Counted from the first letter of the stretch, positions 1 through 9,192 are shown. The stretch is DNA of 64,000 nucleotides from Pedobacter hiemivivus (GCF_004331685.1 NZ_SJSM01000004.1:372001-436000), one strand, 5' to 3'. The notes: a model not told the origin generated them from the sequence alone. Translations and numbers: made by a program.

Positions 1-1
1 T

Positions 2-1144
2 CTTGGTCTTGTTTATCAACTGGCTGTAATGGATGATATCACATGGTATAAAACCACAGACAAGCCTTTGAAAACAGAGTCAATTTCATTTGCAACATTG
101 ATGGGAAAACAAAAAGATAACCTATTTCTTTTTGAGAATAAATTAACCAAGTTTATCGAGCTTTCAGAAACAGTAGACAAGTTGACTGACACCTTAAACT
201 ACAAAAAAGATGAGAAAATAGCACTTAAAACTGAAGACTATTATAGCTATATCAACGCCTCCCTTGACATTGTAGATTACGGCTTTTCTATTGCCGGTTT
301 GTTTGACCAGGATTTAGATATAGCACAATACACATTAATTGTGCGAAAATCAAATGACCTGTACCGACACCTCTATAAAAAAGAATTTACTCAGGCCTTA
401 TCAAATAGCATGGATATCCTGGAAGGGGTAAGTATAATGATCAAAGAGGCCGGTGATACAACTCATAAAAAATCATTAAAATTATTGACTGATGTACTGC
501 CTAAATTAACTAAATACGGGCTATTTATGGCAAACATCGCCAGTACAGATAAGCCAGAGGAAATAAGAGACATTCTTGACAATGCTATACTACCTGTCGG
601 GAGCTCCTCTATTAAAAAGAACACTGATTTTAACGTTTCTGTTCAATCATACCTGGGGGCTTACGGCTTTTCAAACCCTGTAAAAAGTAGTACTGGAAAT
701 GGAAACGCCTGGACAGACAAATTTGGGGTATTTGCGCCTATCGGTATATCCGTAAGTCGAGGTTTTAACAAAGGACCTGGTAAAAATTGCGGATCATTAA
801 GCTTGTTCGCGGTCCTCTTTGATCTCGGAGCAATAGTAGATTATCAGCTTAAAAAAGACTCCGTAACCAATTCAAGTGGTGCTACACAGGAAGAAATTAC
901 AAAGAACTATAAAATTAAATTGGGACAAATTATATCCCCCGGAGCTTACGTGGTTTATGGTTTCTTTGGAAACATACCATTATCACTTGGTTTTGGAGCG
1001 CAGTATGGCCCTGGCCTATCTAAAATAGAGTCGTCAGGCAAAACGGTTTTCAATAACCCACAATGGCGCTGGAATGCATTTTTAGCTGTTGATATCCCCT
1101 TCTTCAATCTGGTAAACAAATCAAAAAACAAGAAATCAATTTAG
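2..1144 (+). CDS. hypothetical protein, 5'-truncated by window edge, beta-rich C-terminal half
   Basis: The reading frame is open from base 2 with no stop before the first ATG at 29, so the true start probably lies outside the window. I do not recognise a family. The N-terminal half (to about residue 200, counting from the ATG) is helical and soluble-looking. Residues about 205-365 are rich in Gly and aromatics with alternating hydrophobics (for example GVFAPIGISVSRGF and LGFGAQYGPGL), as in secreted or outer-membrane beta domains of Bacteroidota. The next gene begins 34 bases downstream on the same strand, so it probably belongs to the six-gene run ending at 7056. Envelope location is inferred from composition only. 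Confidence 0.6.
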   Translation, partial: LGLVYQLAVMDDITWYKTTDKPLKTESISFATLMGKQKDNLFLFENKLTKFIELSETVDKLTDTLNYKKDEKIALKTEDYYSYINASLDIVDYGFSIAGLFDQDLDIAQYTLIVRKSNDLYRHLYKKEFTQALSNSMDILEGVSIMIKEAGDTTHKKSLKLLTDVLPKLTKYGLFMANIASTDKPEEIRDILDNAILPVGSSSIKKNTDFNVSVQSYLGAYGFSNPVKSSTGNGNAWTDKFGVFAPIGISVSRGFNKGPGKNCGSLSLFAVLFDLGAIVDYQLKKDSVTNSSGATQEEITKNYKIKLGQIISPGAYVVYGFFGNIPLSLGFGAQYGPGLSKIESSGKTVFNNPQWRWNAFLAVDIPFFNLVNKSKNKKSI

Positions 1145-1178
1145 ACAAATAAATCTCTATACAAAAAACGCTATCCTC

Positions 1179-2714
1179 ATGGCAGAAGAAAAAAACTACA
1201 ATCTCAGCATTTTAGGAGACCTTCAATTTAAACTAATCGGATTCATTACCGCAATTGTTAGCTTCCTGACATTCGTCCAATCATTTATCAATGAAACATC
1301 GACACTCTTGGGGATTGGTTTATGGTGGGCTTACCTTTTGTTTATTGTTCTCTACTTTATTGTTCCTGTATTTCTAGTTTGCTTGTTTATAATTCAAAAC
1401 AGAAATTTCATCAAAGAAAGAATCTTAAAAACTGAAAGGTCATTTAAGCCCCGCTTTCTATTGGTAACCATACTCATGTCTTTTCTACTCTTTGGGTTTA
1501 TCTATCTTGCTTTTACCATTCTTCCTATTTATGTCGGTCTTATTCTAATCAGTTTGATCACATTCTTATCTTTTGTCATAACTGTTATTCAGATCAGTAG
1601 AAAAAAGGGACGATGTCAGGCGGAAGATAAAGAGTATCTCATAACCGTCTCGTTATTACTTGTTTTAATTACTTTGTTCCTTATAAACTCCCATAATAAT
1701 TTACCAAAGGACAATGCCCAAGACCCCAATTCTGAAAGAGATTACAGTCCCTGTACTATCTTAGGAAAGTATAAGACTGATAAAGTATACAACGGAAAAC
1801 TAGATTCTGTCATAAAAGCCCTGGAGGATAGGTCAGAACAGAACAATATGGAAGTAGTAAACTATCAGTATCCAGTACAGAAAAAGATAGACACCCGAAA
1901 TAAGAATAGGATCAATCTTGATCAGGACCTACTAAGAATGGATGCTTTGATAAAAGAAAATTATACAAAAGCAAGGCATATCATTTCAAAAAAGTCTACC
2001 AATTTGCGCAATGTAGATACGCTAAAGCAGATTCAAAGTCTTTTCAATGCACAAGGTGATACCTTGATCAGCAGATTTCAGAAACCTTATCTGGACACCA
2101 CTGCTATTGAATATTTGCAGAAAAAAATGAAATTTCATACGGACTATGTAAATGGCATCTCTTTTTTCTGGAATAGCCATATCTCAGAGAAGGAGAAGGA
2201 ATTTAAAAGAGATTGGTTGCCTTATATGTTAAAATTGCAGTTCAAGGGCTTGGTCTGGCTCTTCTTTATTTTGTTCATACTATTTTCGTTATTATACCAT
2301 TACAGGAAACAAGACAGATTGGTCAGATCTGGTGCATTAAAAATCTCTGTTCCACAAAATGCCAATGTATTAAAGAATTATAGTTACCTAATCGTACTGC
2401 TGATCATTCCATTTTTTAAAACCTTCACTGAAGAAAATATCAGCCTTGAGAAGCCCTTTTTAAACATAGGCATAAAGGAACTCGTAAAGACCGATAAAAA
2501 TGTTATAGAAAGAAATGGAAATGCCAAACACAAACCCATTCCTCCAGATACTGCAGTTACTATTATTAAGGTGATTATTGATCCAGATTCCTTAAAACTA
2601 CTTCACAAGGAAGTCCTGGAAAAGATAAGGGACCTTGGACAAAAGGCCATAGATAATCCTACCGACAGAGCGCAATTTCTGAAAACTTTCGAACCTTCAA
2701 AAAATCAACGATGA
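1179..2714 (+). CDS. multi-pass membrane protein of unknown function
   Basis: 511 residues, family not recognised. About five hydrophobic segments lie in the first 170 residues (near 20-37, 48-73, 93-113, 116-138 and 153-170). A helical hydrophilic stretch of about 180 residues follows. Two further hydrophobic segments lie near 353-372 (VWLFFILFILFSLLYHY) and 400-416. The long central loop between membrane blocks suggests an inner-membrane protein with an extracytoplasmic or cytoplasmic sensing/assembly domain, but no catalytic motif is visible. Its last four bases overlap the start of the next gene (ATGA), which indicates translational coupling with the secreted protein that follows. Confidence 0.6.
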   Translation: MAEEKNYNLSILGDLQFKLIGFITAIVSFLTFVQSFINETSTLLGIGLWWAYLLFIVLYFIVPVFLVCLFIIQNRNFIKERILKTERSFKPRFLLVTILMSFLLFGFIYLAFTILPIYVGLILISLITFLSFVITVIQISRKKGRCQAEDKEYLITVSLLLVLITLFLINSHNNLPKDNAQDPNSERDYSPCTILGKYKTDKVYNGKLDSVIKALEDRSEQNNMEVVNYQYPVQKKIDTRNKNRINLDQDLLRMDALIKENYTKARHIISKKSTNLRNVDTLKQIQSLFNAQGDTLISRFQKPYLDTTAIEYLQKKMKFHTDYVNGISFFWNSHISEKEKEFKRDWLPYMLKLQFKGLVWLFFILFILFSLLYHYRKQDRLVRSGALKISVPQNANVLKNYSYLIVLLIIPFFKTFTEENISLEKPFLNIGIKELVKTDKNVIERNGNAKHKPIPPDTAVTIIKVIIDPDSLKLLHKEVLEKIRDLGQKAIDNPTDRAQFLKTFEPSKNQR

Positions 2715-3658
2715 TGAAAAGTGTATTGATTACCATCATAGCGATGATACTTACTGTAAACTGTTTTAGCCAGGATTGTAAGAAAATCTATGAAGAAATT
2801 AAAAATAGCTCCTTCAAGATATCCAAAAAAACAGGTACGCTTCCAACAGATACGACCTTAATCGATAAATATATTGAACTCATTGATAAAAACAAAAATG
2901 CATGTAGGATTAACCGACAGCAATGGAATATTATCTTTACTAACTGGAAGGAATTTAAATACCTCCTTAAAGACTATCTGAACATTGTTTATAGGCATAA
3001 AAATGATGCAGATGATATAAGAATAAAAAAAGACTGGCGTGACTTTCAAAATTTAATTATCAGATCTGAGGAACAATTATTCGTATCAAATGACAACACA
3101 TTAATTCGGGCAATAGAAAGAGTAGGCAACGAGGTCAAATGTTCGCTTATAAAAACGGTAGATGATAAATCTAATGAGGTTAAAGAAATCATTCGAGATA
3201 CGGTAGTTAATCAATCTAAGCTAATAAAAAAATTCATTCTGGACACTGTAGTGACAAATCAGGACAGCATTAAATATTTCCTCTACAAGCGAGATACCAC
3301 AATTAGAAACAGCATAAATCTACATGGCTACGATCAAAACTTTTATGGTTTAAGTTACCTGCAAGTCTTTAACCCCAAAAACAACTCGGCCCCAAATGCC
3401 TTTGCAGCATTGGCTGAAATCATAACCTCCTTCGATTCTTTTAAACTTCGTAATACCGGCGCATTCCTTTCTGCTGGCGTTCAGCACAGATCAATGGTAT
3501 TATTGGCGGGTTTAGGTTATCTAGACAACCAGGAGGCTTATAATATCAGTTGGAAAGGTACCTTAATTTACTTTCCTCACCAGAGTAGGTTTGGTTTCGG
3601 TGCGTCATATTCGCCACTCACAAAAGCCGGGATCGTAGTTGGTTTCAAGCTTAATTAA
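2711..3658 (+). CDS. secreted protein with C-terminal beta-strand repeats
   Basis: 315 residues with a signal peptide (MMKSVLITIIAMILTVNCFS, cleavage probably before QDC). The middle (about 100-200) is helical and charged. The last 100 residues alternate Gly/aromatic and hydrophobic residues (SAGVQHRSMVLLAGLGYLD and FGFGASYSPLTKAGIVVGF) and end in a hydrophobic residue plus Lys-Asn, like outer-membrane beta proteins. It resembles the C-terminal half of the first gene in style, so the two may occupy the same compartment. The start overlaps the upstream stop by four bases. No known family recognised. Confidence 0.6.
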   Translation: MMKSVLITIIAMILTVNCFSQDCKKIYEEIKNSSFKISKKTGTLPTDTTLIDKYIELIDKNKNACRINRQQWNIIFTNWKEFKYLLKDYLNIVYRHKNDADDIRIKKDWRDFQNLIIRSEEQLFVSNDNTLIRAIERVGNEVKCSLIKTVDDKSNEVKEIIRDTVVNQSKLIKKFILDTVVTNQDSIKYFLYKRDTTIRNSINLHGYDQNFYGLSYLQVFNPKNNSAPNAFAALAEIITSFDSFKLRNTGAFLSAGVQHRSMVLLAGLGYLDNQEAYNISWKGTLIYFPHQSRFGFGASYSPLTKAGIVVGFKLN

Positions 3659-3756
3659 ATCACCTAAACTATTGATGCACATAAAACATGATTCTTCATT
3701 AAAGCTCCTCTCCTTTTTTTGCGATAAATATCTGGACAATAATTAATCTTAAAGAA

Positions 3757-5325
3757 ATGACTGAAGACCAAAAATCTTACCAAATCTCGGCTCCGTACTA
3801 TCCGATTATTTACGTTCGTGGTTATGCTATGACATCAGACGAAAGAGAAGAAACTTTCAATGATGCCTACTATGGCTTTTCAGCTAGCTCAGTTGAAAAA
3901 AGACAAGCAACAAAAGAAAATGGCTACGAAGTAGCTGATATTTTTGAAGGCCAAATGATCCGCTTTATGAAAATAAAGGATTATGGGTATGCGGATTCTG
4001 TGAACTATGGTCTTCGAGATTTTCATGGTGACCCCTCCCGAAGCATTTGGGTATGCAGATTTTACGATGTGGATTACATTAAAGGCAAGGTAAGGGAAAT
4101 TGAAGCGCATGCAGAAGATCTGGCTAAAATGATATTAGTAGATATACCAAAAAGATTAAAAGAACATAATGTAACTAACATCGGAACCGAATATAAGGTT
4201 ATTCTCATTGCCCATTCCATGGGCGGACTAGTTTGTCGTACATTGATCCAAAATATCCTTCAATCTACAGGAGCGCAGTTAAGAGAAAAATATCCTGATT
4301 CTATACTTGGTAATTTATTGGATAATCCCCTTGATCTGATCCACAAATTAGTCACCATAGGTACGCCACATAAAGGAATTGATATGGGAAATATACCCGA
4401 TTTCATAGAAAAAAGTATTGTTTCACTACTCAATCCTTTTGATGCAGGTATATTTCATGAAAAAAGAATGCGCGACTATCTGAAGCTACCTAAAAAACCA
4501 GAATTCGAGGTTAACAGCCTTGGAAATAGCGGCTTCCCTATAGAACGCTGTCTGTGTATAATTGGCAGTGACTATAACTCGTACGGCAAGGTTCGTTATG
4601 CAACTGGAGGTTTTAGTGATGGTCTGGTAAAACAGGATGCAGCTTACATCGTGGCAGGTCCCAAACCTAAAAAAAATAAAGGGTATGATGAGAAAAAAGT
4701 GGCTTATTACGCCAATGTACACCGCGCACATTCTGGCTATAGAGGGATAGTAAACAGTTACGAAACTTATGAAAATATCCAGCGCTTTTTATTTGGTAAC
4801 CTCATGGTAAGAATATCATTAGGGGACATTAAATTCACTGACCCAGTAATTGAGAACTTTAAATATTTTTATGATTTCGAATTTTCCTTATCTATTCGCG
4901 GCACTGGGGTCTACCTGCATCGGCGTGAGCAGGATCCCTGTGAAAATGCCATACGTTTTAATCGTAACGGTATCCCACATGACATACACCTGCACACAGG
5001 CTTCTTAAATTCCTCACTTCAACTCGGAGACGACGGGTATTCCTATTTTATACTCAAATTTAACATATTGGAATATCGTGTCGAACCCGGTTTTATCTGG
5101 GACTACAAGTACCCATCAAGGCAAATATACGCAGATAGCATGGAAGTAAAAGTTGATACCGGCAAAAATGGAAATTACAAAGCAGCCTATCGCTGGTTTT
5201 CTGAAATTGGATGGAATGATCTGGTAACCGATGAGAACAACAGGTATACTTTACCGTTAAAACAGGGAGTTATCGATGGCACTGTAAGGATTGAAGCCGC
5301 CCCCTGGGGTGAGAAATTAGAATAA
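3757..5325 (+). CDS. alpha/beta hydrolase (lipase/esterase, PGAP1/DUF676-like)
   Basis: 522 residues. The nucleophile elbow is LIAHSMGG with Ser154. The usual lipase features follow: a TIGTPHKG motif near 205, Asp-containing GFSDGLVKQD near 288-297, and His-rich VHRAHSGY near 322-329 as the probable catalytic His region. The first 350 residues carry the hydrolase fold. The last 170 are beta-rich (about 350-520) and look like a separate binding domain. No signal peptide, so probably cytoplasmic or peripheral. It lies 98 bases after the secreted protein and 51 bases before the LuxR regulator. Substrate unknown; lipid or ester hydrolysis is inferred from the fold. Confidence 0.75.
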   Translation: MTEDQKSYQISAPYYPIIYVRGYAMTSDEREETFNDAYYGFSASSVEKRQATKENGYEVADIFEGQMIRFMKIKDYGYADSVNYGLRDFHGDPSRSIWVCRFYDVDYIKGKVREIEAHAEDLAKMILVDIPKRLKEHNVTNIGTEYKVILIAHSMGGLVCRTLIQNILQSTGAQLREKYPDSILGNLLDNPLDLIHKLVTIGTPHKGIDMGNIPDFIEKSIVSLLNPFDAGIFHEKRMRDYLKLPKKPEFEVNSLGNSGFPIERCLCIIGSDYNSYGKVRYATGGFSDGLVKQDAAYIVAGPKPKKNKGYDEKKVAYYANVHRAHSGYRGIVNSYETYENIQRFLFGNLMVRISLGDIKFTDPVIENFKYFYDFEFSLSIRGTGVYLHRREQDPCENAIRFNRNGIPHDIHLHTGFLNSSLQLGDDGYSYFILKFNILEYRVEPGFIWDYKYPSRQIYADSMEVKVDTGKNGNYKAAYRWFSEIGWNDLVTDENNRYTLPLKQGVIDGTVRIEAAPWGEKLE

Positions 5326-5376
5326 CTTGACCAAACACAAACATTTCGTTATATTTATTTGTCTAAGTACTTAACA

Positions 5377-6153
5377 ATGAATGCATCTCATCAATTAACA
5401 ACAAGCCAACTTTGTCAGTTAGCAGGTAATCCTGATAGGTTAAAAGTTGACGCTAGCAAATTGCCTCAACCAAATCTCGATTCCGAGAACTTAGATAATA
5501 TCGTCAACTACGGTTATTCGTGTATTTTCAACTGGTCTTCGATGCAATACGTCTTTATGAGTGATTCTGTTAAGAATATTTTAGGTTATAACAGTGAGGT
5601 ATTTTTAGAGAAAGGGTTTAATTTTACACTTAGTATTATTCATGCTGAAGATATGCTGAAACTTAAGTCGCTACATTGTGCCATCTTCAAATACTATTAC
5701 AGCATCCTCCCATCACAACGGCCCAGCTTAAGATTTAGCTATAACCTTAGAGTAAAAACGGCAAACAATACTTATGTGCATATTTTAAGGCAAAGTACTT
5801 TTATTGAATTTACAAAAGATGGAAAACCCACGATAGAATCAGTTAACAGTACAGATATTACTGGATTTAAATATAACAACAACATCAACCTAACCATCCA
5901 CCAACTCTCTGATTCAGGCACTTACACCCTTTGCTATGAACAGGAATTTACAGAGAATCAAACTAGCCTCACAGAGCGAGAAAAACAAGTACTTGAGCTT
6001 GTAAGATTTGGGTATACTACAAAAGAAATCGCCAATCATCTATTTGTAGCTATTGAAACCATAAAAAGCCATCGAAAAAACATCATTGCTAAAACTGGCG
6101 CATGTAATATGACAGGAGCCATCAATATGGTTGTTAACAAAATATCATTATAA
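5377..6153 (+). CDS. PAS-like sensor with LuxR-type DNA-binding domain
   Basis: I prefer the ATG at 5377 (258 residues) over a TTG at 5359. Residues about 35-170 read as a PAS fold (YSCIFNWSSMQYVFMSDSVK, FTLSIIHAEDM, a RFSYNLRVKT strand). The C-terminus is a clear LuxR/GerE helix-turn-helix (LTEREKQVLELVRFGYTTKE, then ANHLFVAIETIKSHRKNI). This is a common Bacteroidota single-component regulator in which the PAS domain senses a ligand or redox cue. Its position inside the 1-7.06 kb gene run makes it the likely regulator of that set, but no binding site is identifiable. Confidence 0.85.
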   Translation: MNASHQLTTSQLCQLAGNPDRLKVDASKLPQPNLDSENLDNIVNYGYSCIFNWSSMQYVFMSDSVKNILGYNSEVFLEKGFNFTLSIIHAEDMLKLKSLHCAIFKYYYSILPSQRPSLRFSYNLRVKTANNTYVHILRQSTFIEFTKDGKPTIESVNSTDITGFKYNNNINLTIHQLSDSGTYTLCYEQEFTENQTSLTEREKQVLELVRFGYTTKEIANHLFVAIETIKSHRKNIIAKTGACNMTGAINMVVNKISL

Positions 6154-6186
6154 TAATGAGCTATTTAGCTTGTAACCGAAATCTTC

Positions 6187-7056
6187 ATGGATAAAAACCA
6201 AATTCCCTTAGAGGAGCAAGTAAAGATAGCCGAGCGAGATAAATATATTGCAGAATCAAAAAAAGCACTCGCGGAGGCAGATAAAATCTATTTTGAATAT
6301 GGAGAATCTAAACGCGAGTCTCAAAAAAAGTGGTGGCAAACAAAAAATTTTAGACAGCAATTAATTGCCGTTCTTCTAGGTGTTTCATTAATTGGATTTT
6401 ACTTGAATTATGTGGTTATTCCAACGACCCAAGCAGAAGCGATCAGATTAAATCTCAAAAATGCAGTTGCAGAAAAGAATTTAGACTCTAAAGCTAAAGA
6501 GTTAGATTCGATAAAAAAAGCGCTCTTAAAAAATGGCATTTTTCTAAACTCCTTTAGAAAAAACCTGACTTACAAAGCTCAGGTGATCGACTCCCTAAAG
6601 AAAACTATAAATGATATTCAGAGAACCAATGAGACAGTAAATTTAATCCTATCAAAGAAGCGACTCGATACGATAAAATTGAATTTGGCACAGAATAAAC
6701 TCAGAAATCTTAATCACAAATTCGGGAAGCAAGAAACAATTCTAAATTCTGTCAGCAAAGAGAGCAGCAGTATTGGTGCGAATGAACCAATTGTTCATTT
6801 CCGACCAAAATATGGCAATCAGCTAATCGATGAAATTCGTATATATATTTACTCCGCTGAGTCTTTGCGATTTTCAGCCCTAAAAGAATTTGTAATAAGT
6901 AAAGAGATAAACTCTACATCACTTCCTCAAGGAGACTATTATTTAGAAATTGCAAGTGATGTGTATAAACTAAAATCGGATGTAAAATCGAAAAAATTCA
7001 CTGTAGATCTGAACAAAAATGAATTATGGATTGATTTTGATTTAGAGAAAAAGTGA
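6187..7056 (+). CDS. membrane-anchored coiled-coil protein of unknown function
   Basis: 289 residues. The N-terminal 55 residues are charged and helical (cytoplasmic side), followed by one transmembrane segment at about 58-78 (LIAVLLGVSLIGFYLNYVVI). A Lys/Leu/Ser-rich region with heptad-like spacing (about 85-190) probably forms a coiled coil. The last 90 residues are beta-rich (IDEIRIYIYSAESLRFSAL, then LPQGDYYLEIASD), resembling a small PEGA- or carrier-like sandwich. It is the last gene of the co-directional run and starts 33 bases after the regulator. No family recognised; it could bridge inner membrane and periplasm. Confidence 0.55.
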   Translation: MDKNQIPLEEQVKIAERDKYIAESKKALAEADKIYFEYGESKRESQKKWWQTKNFRQQLIAVLLGVSLIGFYLNYVVIPTTQAEAIRLNLKNAVAEKNLDSKAKELDSIKKALLKNGIFLNSFRKNLTYKAQVIDSLKKTINDIQRTNETVNLILSKKRLDTIKLNLAQNKLRNLNHKFGKQETILNSVSKESSSIGANEPIVHFRPKYGNQLIDEIRIYIYSAESLRFSALKEFVISKEINSTSLPQGDYYLEIASDVYKLKSDVKSKKFTVDLNKNELWIDFDLEKK

Positions 7057-7163
7057 AATTTTAAAATCAGAGCAAATTTCGACATATCAAAAGCGGTAAA
7101 ATATTGAATTACCTTGAATATTATATTTTAAGATTGAAATTGTTAGTTTCGAATTAAAAAAAG

Positions 7164-8009
7164 TCAACGATTGAGGTATCGGACTAGTAATATAAATGGC
7201 AAGAAAAACAGGTAGAGCGCTGTAATTAATGAAATAGATAACGTTGCTACCGAAAGCATGGGTTTCTCTTGAAAATCAATTAGCGATCGGATAAATCGAA
7301 AGTATTTGAACAATAGCCCTGGTATATTGACTACAGAAAAGAACCGAATTACAACCAAATAGAATGTAAAAGAAAAAACAGAGTACAAACAAACGGAAAA
7401 ACTTACGTTAGAAAAAGTGTAAAAGTAATCTTTAAAAAAACCAGGAATTAGGTCAAGGTAAATGCTTTTCTGAATGATGGACATGAATAGTGTAAGTACT
7501 ATGACAATAAGTAAATATGCAAGTAGAGATGCTAGTACAGAAAAAATAAAACTTGAAAGTAAAATCAAACCAGGACTTTTTATTTTTCCGGCTATACTCG
7601 CCTTTATTATCCATCTTGTTGCCAGGAGACTCAAGTAGTTTTGTAAAAATGCAATCATAAAAATATAGCTAAGAGTATTATTGTCTAGGTTCACAAAATC
7701 TATCAAGTTAATTTTAAGAAACCTGAGCGTGACTACGGTCATCCAACCTAGAAATAAAGTGTAAAGAATAGTCCTAATCGCACAACTGAAGGAAAAATGT
7801 TTACTTCCAAAAATTGCACATATAACCTTGTAAATTTCTTGCTTGGAAAGTGTTATAGATCGATTAAAGTCAACATTTTTGATCCACAAAGCAACCCGGG
7901 TATTAAATTCACTGTTTGTGACTTCTGCTGCTTTTGAAAAAATCATCCAAATGCAACCTGAAAAAGCAGCCCAGGATGCGAAATAAACCACAATTCCAAG
8001 TTTTTCCAT
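7164..8009 (-). CDS. multi-pass membrane protein, tandem paralogue A
   Basis: 281 residues with about six hydrophobic segments and no recognised family. It is a paralogue of the next upstream gene (8036-8881), which is also exactly 281 residues. Shared features are FSK-x-x-EV-x-N, a WI-x-NV element, FG-x-KHFS followed by C-x-x-R, and a C-terminal F/V-QEKP-x-x-S signature. The conserved soluble N-terminal piece (about 25-85) before the membrane block suggests a common interaction surface. The pair is probably co-transcribed on the minus strand, 26 bases apart. Confidence 0.6.
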   Translation of the reverse strand: MEKLGIVVYFASWAAFSGCIWMIFSKAAEVTNSEFNTRVALWIKNVDFNRSITLSKQEIYKVICAIFGSKHFSFSCAIRTILYTLFLGWMTVVTLRFLKINLIDFVNLDNNTLSYIFMIAFLQNYLSLLATRWIIKASIAGKIKSPGLILLSSFIFSVLASLLAYLLIVIVLTLFMSIIQKSIYLDLIPGFFKDYFYTFSNVSFSVCLYSVFSFTFYLVVIRFFSVVNIPGLLFKYFRFIRSLIDFQEKPMLSVATLSISLITALYLFFLPFILLVRYLNR

Positions 8010-8035
8010 TTTAAAACTATAGATTGATAAAAACC

Positions 8036-8881
8036 TTAAACATCTAAGATCAATACAATGGGAGAAATAATTATATAAATTAGGGTGATAACTAAAACCA
8101 AAATCGCACCTAAGGATTTAATCGGCTTTTCTTGTACATCTAAAGATCCTCTGAATGCATCAAAATATTTAAGCACCTTGAAAAATAACCTTGCAACTGC
8201 GCCCGCTGACTGAATAATTATGATCCAAAGTGTACCCAAATAAATTGCAGCATAGAACATTCCTGGATCCCTAAATGGCCAGACCAAAGCGTAAATTGTT
8301 TTTAGACTTATAGGAGCATAAACCAGTGATCCTTGTACAGTATAGAGTTTATAAAAGAATACCGCAAACAGAATTGAAGTAAATAATGTCAACAAGAAAC
8401 TAATGAATACAATAGTTCTAACTCTATGAACAGAGGTATTCAAAATTTTCCTTAAAAGTAACCTGGTAAAATATAAACTTATGAAATCCTGGAATATCAT
8501 TGTGAGCCATATATAAAAATGTGGTGAAAAATATCCACGAAAACCTACTGGCGCAATATCCCTGTGAACTCGATGCCCCATTAAACTTTCAGTAAACAAT
8601 CCCGATAGCAGCCCAATGATTAGAAATAGTAAAGTAGAATACAAGGCAGATCTAAAAAAACATTTCAACGAGAAATGCTTCACACCAAAATACCCAACAA
8701 ACATTTCATAAAGTATTTCTTTGATAGGAACATTATGCTCGGATAAATTTACATTTTGAATCCAAGCTTTTACCTTCAAATTCAAATCTTTATTTGCTAC
8801 TTCGGATATTTTGCTAAAAAGTGACCACACACCACCAATTATAGCAAGCCAAGAAGTTAATAAAGGAAGTAGCCCAATCAT
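8036..8881 (-). CDS. multi-pass membrane protein, tandem paralogue B
   Basis: 281 residues, five to six hydrophobic segments, upstream member of the tandem pair with 7164-8009. It shares the FSKISEVANKDLN / WIQNVN and FGVKHFSLKC elements and the DVQEKPIKS motif near residue 245. The equal length and co-linear motifs indicate a simple gene duplication followed by strong divergence (I estimate under 35 percent identity by eye). Function unknown; no transporter or enzyme signature is visible. Confidence 0.6.
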   Translation of the reverse strand: MIGLLPLLTSWLAIIGGVWSLFSKISEVANKDLNLKVKAWIQNVNLSEHNVPIKEILYEMFVGYFGVKHFSLKCFFRSALYSTLLFLIIGLLSGLFTESLMGHRVHRDIAPVGFRGYFSPHFYIWLTMIFQDFISLYFTRLLLRKILNTSVHRVRTIVFISFLLTLFTSILFAVFFYKLYTVQGSLVYAPISLKTIYALVWPFRDPGMFYAAIYLGTLWIIIIQSAGAVARLFFKVLKYFDAFRGSLDVQEKPIKSLGAILVLVITLIYIIISPIVLILDV

Positions 8882-8961
8882 ATCTCTTGAATTTTAAATA
8901 AATATAACTTATTAACATTAAGTTTAAAAATTTAAAATCCCCATCCCTTCTACGAGAGAGT

Positions 8962-8998
8962 GGCTGCAGTACTGTAGTGAAAGAATCAGATACGTTGT
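8962..8998 (+). repeat. fragment similar to the 5' part of the endolysin-like gene
   Basis: 37 bases aligned by eye to 39104-39140 with 32 identities, covering the end of the signal peptide and the start of the mature domain (GSSTVEKESDAL in the intact gene). Here the frame runs into a stop right after the match. It joins directly to another relic at 9011, so two unrelated gene pieces have been fused. Confidence 0.5.
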
Positions 8999-9010
8999 AG
9001 ATTATTTCTA

Positions 9011-9075
9011 CCTAAAACTCATCAGCAGTAGAGCGCGTAGTCAGATCTATAAATGTAAAAGTCACTCCAGCAGAC
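9011..9075 (-). repeat. relic copy 1 of a small minus-strand gene end
   Basis: 65 bases matching 13393-13457 at 60 positions. On the minus strand both copies read in frame to the same C-terminus (FIDLTTR-S/T-TADEF then TAG). Several differences are synonymous (for example ACT/ACA, ACA/ACG), which suggests the stretch was coding when the copies separated. The parent gene is not in the window. Confidence 0.55.
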
Positions 9076-9146
9076 ACGGAATAAAGCCATTCAAAACCTT
9101 AGAGAACGAGTAGAACACGAAAAATCGCCAATTCTTGAGCAAATTA

Positions 9147-9192
9147 TTTCAGTATATATGAAACAACCATAATTATTTCACATATACTGAAA
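9147..9192. promoter_or_regulatory. two tandem operator-like palindromes
   Basis: TTTCAGTATATATGAAA (9147-9163) and TTTCACATATACTGAAA (9176-9192) are each imperfect palindromes of the form TTTCA-N7-TGAAA. They are also arranged as direct repeats, each preceded by AATTA, with centres 29 bases apart (close to three helical turns). The two can pair with each other at 16 of 17 positions, so a hairpin or terminator reading is possible. No T tract follows on the plus strand, so I favour paired binding sites. No obvious gene is driven from it. Confidence 0.4.

Noticed and set aside
5359..5376. TTG start giving six extra residues for the LuxR-type regulator
   Set aside because: The ATG at 5377 is adequate and the PAS domain begins well after it.
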